Assembly (NCBI GenBank): GCA_963965975.1
Contig: OZ014413.1
Span: forward strand, 8,520,101 to 8,584,100
Length of the DNA: 64,000 bases
Direction: 5' to 3'
Source: Xestospongia bergquistia
Lineage: Eukaryota > Porifera > Demospongiae > Haplosclerida > Petrosiidae
Shown here: positions 60,501-64,000 of the stretch, piece after piece
Numbering within the stretch: the stretch's first letter is position 1
Layout of the letters: each line of letters begins with the position of its first letter
Notes under the pieces: model-generated
Told to the model about the DNA's origin: nothing
The model's database searches: none
What the model saw: the letters and a program-made list of their open reading frames with translations, nothing else
Made by a program: the position numbers and the translations under genes

Positions 60501-61036
60501 AGTAAGTTAACAGCTACAATAGCAAACCCATAGTACTGAGATATATTCATATCTCTCATAACAAGATGACTGATCTCAGTGAACACCAGTACAGCAGCAT
60601 GATATTGTGTGAAGTAGACAAGAGAACTAGTAGAGTTGATAATTTCAAGTTGTTCATTATCAAGTGTAGTAAGGTTAGCACCACAACCAGTAAATGTCAC
60701 TCTCTGTAGAGTCAGACTACTACTTCCAGTGAAGGCAAATCCAATAGTTAGATGGGTAATGTTGACATAAGTAGAAGAGATACATTGAATAACAGTCATT
60801 GAGTGATTACCTTGTATGGTAAGTGAGTAGTTGGTATTAATGGTACACAAACTCCCATTACCACTAATATTGTAGACAGTATCCAGAAGGAGAAGAGTAG
60901 TATCACCAGTGTAATTATAGTGATGACACAAGTATAACTGGAGGAGATGATCTTGTGAAGTAATATTGATTACCTTATTACATTTACTACATATCAGCAG
61001 TAAGTGAAAGAGGAGTACCAACATAAGCCACTTCAT
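57556..61036 (-). pseudogene. Chimeric receptor: type B ectodomain fused to type A membrane part, with deletion
   Basis: Start MKWLMLVLLFH at 61036. The B-type ectodomain runs through FELSTGSCICS to TSWAGSVQVNN. At about 58670 the sequence jumps to A-type GTFNGIIFYAQ, removing about 110 codons (second Cys-rich stretch and first membrane segment) and shifting the frame. From 58626 the A frame (MGILDMLSVYNGKMEV) is open to a tail with LPLQDANDSFYDSCDNYREP. Its arrangement is opposite to the chimera at 35383-39207. It is non-functional as read. Confidence 0.85.
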
Positions 61037-61423
61037 GTTATCAGTGAGCGTATCATCTATTTTATTTATTAAGATAGTTTTCCAATTTAAACTAACTGTC
61101 TATTTGTCTAAAGATGATGATAAACTGTGTCTAAACATGATTCTTGTGTTTACAATAACCTAACCATTCATTTGAATGAACAAGTGAAAGTAAACTATTT
61201 TAAATTAATTCTCCAGTAAATAGTTTAGGTAAGAATCACCTATTATACTTCTATTCAAAAGAAGTATAATAGGTGATTTCATGATCTATTATTTTGGATG
61301 TAAACAAACTACTTAGTTTTCAATTAAACTAATTGTCCATTTCCTTAGTGTAAAAGATGATAATAAACTTTTTCTATTCAAATATAGTGTGCTTACAATA
61401 TTTCTCCCTCTGAATTGACCATT
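61037..61423. other. 5' flank of type B-start gene
   Basis: No gene is seen. Counterpart of 21357-21700 and 44309-44650, altered locally by the hairpin at 61236-61276. Confidence 0.5.
61236..61276. repeat. Perfect 17-bp hairpin created in this copy
   Basis: TCACCTATTATACTTCT, then 7 bases, then its exact reverse complement. The paralogous sites at 21534 and 44495 have GATTTGCTTATTGG in place of the right arm and cannot form the hairpin. Confidence 0.85.
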
Positions 61424-61774
61424 GGCAAATGACAAGATCTATGATTAGTATGATCTTGATAGTTATGATTTTGAGTGACTCTTGTAAACATGGTATTGAA
61501 CTTTATTTTTGCTTTCTTCAGTTGTCTGTAGTAAACAGAATATGATACACCAGTACAACAAAGAAGGTCATAATGAACTAGCTACTATACTGTAAGCTTT
61601 AACATCAAAATGTTGTGTTGTGATAGATATAAAGGAAAGATTGAAGAGAAACCAACAGTCTAACAAGTTTATTTACTAGAGGAGATGATCTTGTGAAGTA
61701 ATATTGATTAACTTATTACATTTACTACATATCAGTAGTAAGTGAAAGAGGACTACCAACATAAGCCACTACAT
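61424..61774 (-). pseudogene. Collapsed receptor remnant (copy 3)
   Basis: Same fusion of signal peptide and tail as at 541-938, also with ATG TAG at codon 2. The distal tail (NDSFY end) has been lost at about 61424. Confidence 0.8.
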
Positions 61775-62362
61775 GTTGTTAATGAATATATGATCTAATT
61801 TAATTAAATAGAAAGTAACTTCACAATACTTTTAAATACTTTACTATTTTTCTTTTGTGTGTAGCTGTTGAATGATTTTGTCTATTTAAATGTAAAGATA
61901 CTCTACTGTGCTTTGAAAATCCTAACCACTTTCCTGTATTAATCATGAGAATAAAAGGTCTCTTAAATGAACAATTTACACAACAATCATCATTGATAAC
62001 TCGTGTTATTTAAAAACAATTATTCTTCTTAGTTCTAATTTGATCCAATAGAATTAACATCACAAGTTATACTACTTCACTGTTTCCGTTGATGTGAAAT
62101 TGTTGATGAATTGTGTCTTATTTACTGAATTGATCTTTTTCAGCAAATGAAAGTAAATCAATTGAATTAGTTCTTGCAAAACATCAATTTATATAATCAT
62201 CTTTTATTAATTGTAAACCATCGTTTTTTATTTTTATTTTCAAAATGAAATGAAAAAACTTAAACATGATGAAGACTGACTATATAGATCACAAGTTTGT
62301 CCAATATAATATATACAGATATATCCACTATTGCAATTGGAGTGTGCATAGCAATTGAGCTA
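61775..62362. other. Spacer between remnant and small gene
   Basis: No gene is seen. Counterpart of 939-1527 and 22641-23229. Confidence 0.5.
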
Positions 62363-62391
62363 GTACTGCTATACACCATGTATAGCAGTAC
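62363..62391. repeat. Conserved hairpin upstream of small plus-strand gene (copy 4, perfect)
   Basis: Perfect 13-bp stem with CCA loop, same as 23230-23258. It ends 21 bases before the putative ATG at 62413. Confidence 0.7.
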
Positions 62392-62412
62392 ATATACAAA
62401 TGTATCCTTATA

Positions 62413-62758
62413 ATGATAATTGAAATGATACAAACTGTATTAATAATGTTAATGTTTGGTCAAAGTAAATATTATATTGTATATTAATAGAAAAGTTATT
62501 GAATTACAACAATTATCAACAGTAACTCAACTAGATACTGAGGATATTTTAACACTATCTAAACACCAAACTAATCCTGTATCAGACAGATCAGTGCAAT
62601 CAAAAAGACTCCAGAGAGATGAGACTCAATCTTCCATTGAAAGTGAAGAAAGCATTGAAGTTCCTACACCACAAGTCCTCCCTCTTGTTGATGATGTATT
62701 TAGATTACACACAGCTATTATAATTACTATCTTTGTTTCTGGTCAGTATTATTATTGA
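62413..62758 (+). pseudogene. Small Ser/Pro-rich gene, 3'-truncated copy
   Basis: Exon 1 is 62413-62464 (donor AAA|GTAAAT), intron 62465-62534 (70 bp, ends CTAG), exon 2 62535-62758. The intron lacks the TA found in the other copies. The frame is normal to VDDVFRLHT, then an internal deletion fuses it near 62716 to the 3' flank (IIITIFVSGQYYY). About 100 codons are lost. Confidence 0.45.
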
Positions 62759-63065
62759 AATTTTAAAATCTGATTTGTTCAAACAAAGAAAATAATATCA
62801 TAATAACTAATCGTTTATTTAAAAGTTTAAGGGTTTATATTATTAGCTTTAAAAATTATGAAGTGTTATATATAAAAAAGACAAAACTATTAATTGTTTG
62901 ATATTGTTTAAATGCACACTTTAAAAAAGCAATAATTTAAAGGTGTCAACTTTCTATTAGTGTTCACTCAAATAATGATAAACTAATGTTAGTGATGTGT
63001 ACAATCACTAATCAATTGTAAGATCAATAATATTGTACCTTAATTGGGTATGCAGTAAAGTCACT
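62759..63065. other. Shared 3' flank
   Basis: No gene is seen. Copy of about 2390-2659, without the CT tract. Confidence 0.5.
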
Positions 63066-64000
63066 TTAGTTGTTAGAGCACAATAATGACTCTCTATAGT
63101 TATCACATGATTTATAGAAGGAATCATTAGCATCTTGTAATGGTAAACGATGAGATCTTTGGTTATTACGGTATTGATATTTACGATTAAAACGTGATAA
63201 ATATTGACTGATTTTTGTAGATATGCCAATTACTTTTCTTCTCGCTTTTTTTAATTGTCCTGTAATAAATAGAATATGAGACACCAATACAATGAAGATG
63301 GTGATGAAGAACAGGAGGATAGCAGCATTACTATAAACTGCTACCTCCATATGTCCCAGGTACCATGTTGTGATGTATATAAAGGCAAGGTTGAAGAGAA
63401 GCCAACAGTCTAACAGGTTAATAAAGTTACTCTTGTATGGTTTGAACATAGACTGACCAATTATAAAGAAGAACAATATTGAGGCAATAGCTATGTAGAT
63501 AACTTGAGCATACGGTTCAATACTGTACAATATGTACATCATAATCAAAAGTAAAAGGCGAGCTACAAAACAGTACTGCTTACCATTCTTATATGGAGCA
63601 TGGATAGCTTCAAGTATTGGTCTTGTATATTCATTGGTACATCTCCAATGTCTTAGAGGTTTAGTGAAGAGGAGAAGAGCATAGGGTAGGAGGAGAGGGA
63701 AGACAACCAACGATGTGATTATCATGAGAATAACATGCTCTTTACTACCATATTCAACAGACCCATCCCAATACCATACATGATATGTCTGTTTTGAAGT
63801 AAAGACTTTAGCGGGTGTAAAGACATTGATAATTGAACCTAATAGTTTTCCAAAGAAGAGGTGTACAATAGTAACTAGTACTTGAACTGATGAGTCAGCT
63901 ATTTTGTTAGAAAGCCACAGAAAATAACGATTGAGGATAATGAGGACAACAACTATTGTCAGGAGATAAAGTGGAAATAGTAAACTGAGACCAGCTTTCC
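63066..64000 (-). CDS. Type A receptor-like protein, C-terminal part (runs off the right edge)
   Basis: The minus-strand frame is open from the window edge (KAGLSLLFPLYLLTIVVVLI) to the stop at 63066, with no lesion seen. It covers the last six or so hydrophobic segments (from LWKAGLSLLF on) and the tail LPLQDANDSFYKSCDNYRESL. The first Met is at 63725 only because the upstream part happens to lack one; the real start is beyond the window. It differs slightly from the other A genes (FTSKQTYH, GSKEHVILM, KKARRKVIG), so it is a separate copy. Confidence 0.8.
   Translation of the reverse strand, partial: KAGLSLLFPLYLLTIVVVLIILNRYFLWLSNKIADSSVQVLVTIVHLFFGKLLGSIINVFTPAKVFTSKQTYHVWYWDGSVEYGSKEHVILMIITSLVVFPLLLPYALLLFTKPLRHWRCTNEYTRPILEAIHAPYKNGKQYCFVARLLLLIMMYILYSIEPYAQVIYIAIASILFFFIIGQSMFKPYKSNFINLLDCWLLFNLAFIYITTWYLGHMEVAVYSNAAILLFFITIFIVLVSHILFITGQLKKARRKVIGISTKISQYLSRFNRKYQYRNNQRSHRLPLQDANDSFYKSCDNYRESLLCSNN

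Noticed and set aside
1..64000. tRNA or rRNA genes
   Set aside because: None seen on reading. The CCA-loop hairpin lacks any tRNA arms.

Overview
The window is AT-rich eukaryotic DNA. It is most likely from an early-branching animal, and a demosponge such as Amphimedon would fit. The grounds are very long intronless receptor-like ORFs beside very short introns (47-72 bp) with GT/AG ends, a fragment resembling the animal gene ZGPAT, and a decayed copy of a P2X7-intracellular-domain-like gene. The organism is an inference; nothing in the window names it.

Almost all of it is a tandem array, on the minus strand, of one large membrane-protein family. Each full member has about 1,270-1,280 residues in a single exon. 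It starts with a signal peptide (MKWLMLVLLFHLLLICSKC type). A roughly 700-residue, sequon-rich ectodomain follows, with GGAI and FxxN motifs like those of beta-helix (chlamydial Pmp-like) proteins. Then come two small cysteine-rich stretches, about ten hydrophobic segments, and a 60-70-residue cytoplasmic tail. There are two main types. Type A has a tail with LPLQDANDSFY and an NYRE end. Type B has a tail with SRPKDFREELD and an EYREPLISP end. The repeating unit is about 9.6 kb: a small plus-strand gene, an A gene, a 34-bp minisatellite locus, then a B gene.

Layout. 0.5-0.95 kb: collapsed remnant. 1.6-2.25: small plus-strand gene (broken). 2.66-6.48: A gene, intact. 7.68-11.2: B gene split by a 935-bp insert. 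11.3-11.8: small gene (5' lost). 12.2-16.05: A gene, frameshifted. 17.5-21.4: B gene, two frameshifts. 22.2-22.6: collapsed remnant. 23.3-23.95: small gene, open. 25.5-29.2: divergent A-like pseudogene. 29.5-30.2: inverted-repeat DNA element. 30.8-32.3: ZGPAT-like exons. 32.5-33.9: two shuffled fragments. 35.4-39.2: A/B chimera with one stop. 40.5-44.3: B gene, intact. 45.3-45.97: small gene, broken. 46.4-50.2: A gene, frameshifted. 51.4-54.3: B gene, truncated. 54.6-57.1: family fragments and a foreign 3' exon. 57.6-61.0: B/A chimera, deleted. 61.4-61.8: collapsed remnant. 62.4-62.8: small gene, truncated. 63.07 to the right edge: A gene, open.

Only two complete members are fully open (2660-6478 and 40463-44308). 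The rest carry one or a few lesions, or are chimeras and fragments. Near-identical modules, a pair of opposite A/B chimeras, shared lesions and scattered fragments point to continuing unequal crossing-over and gene conversion. The fold, membrane topology and any role in surface recognition are inferences from sequence pattern. I do not know a described function for this family.
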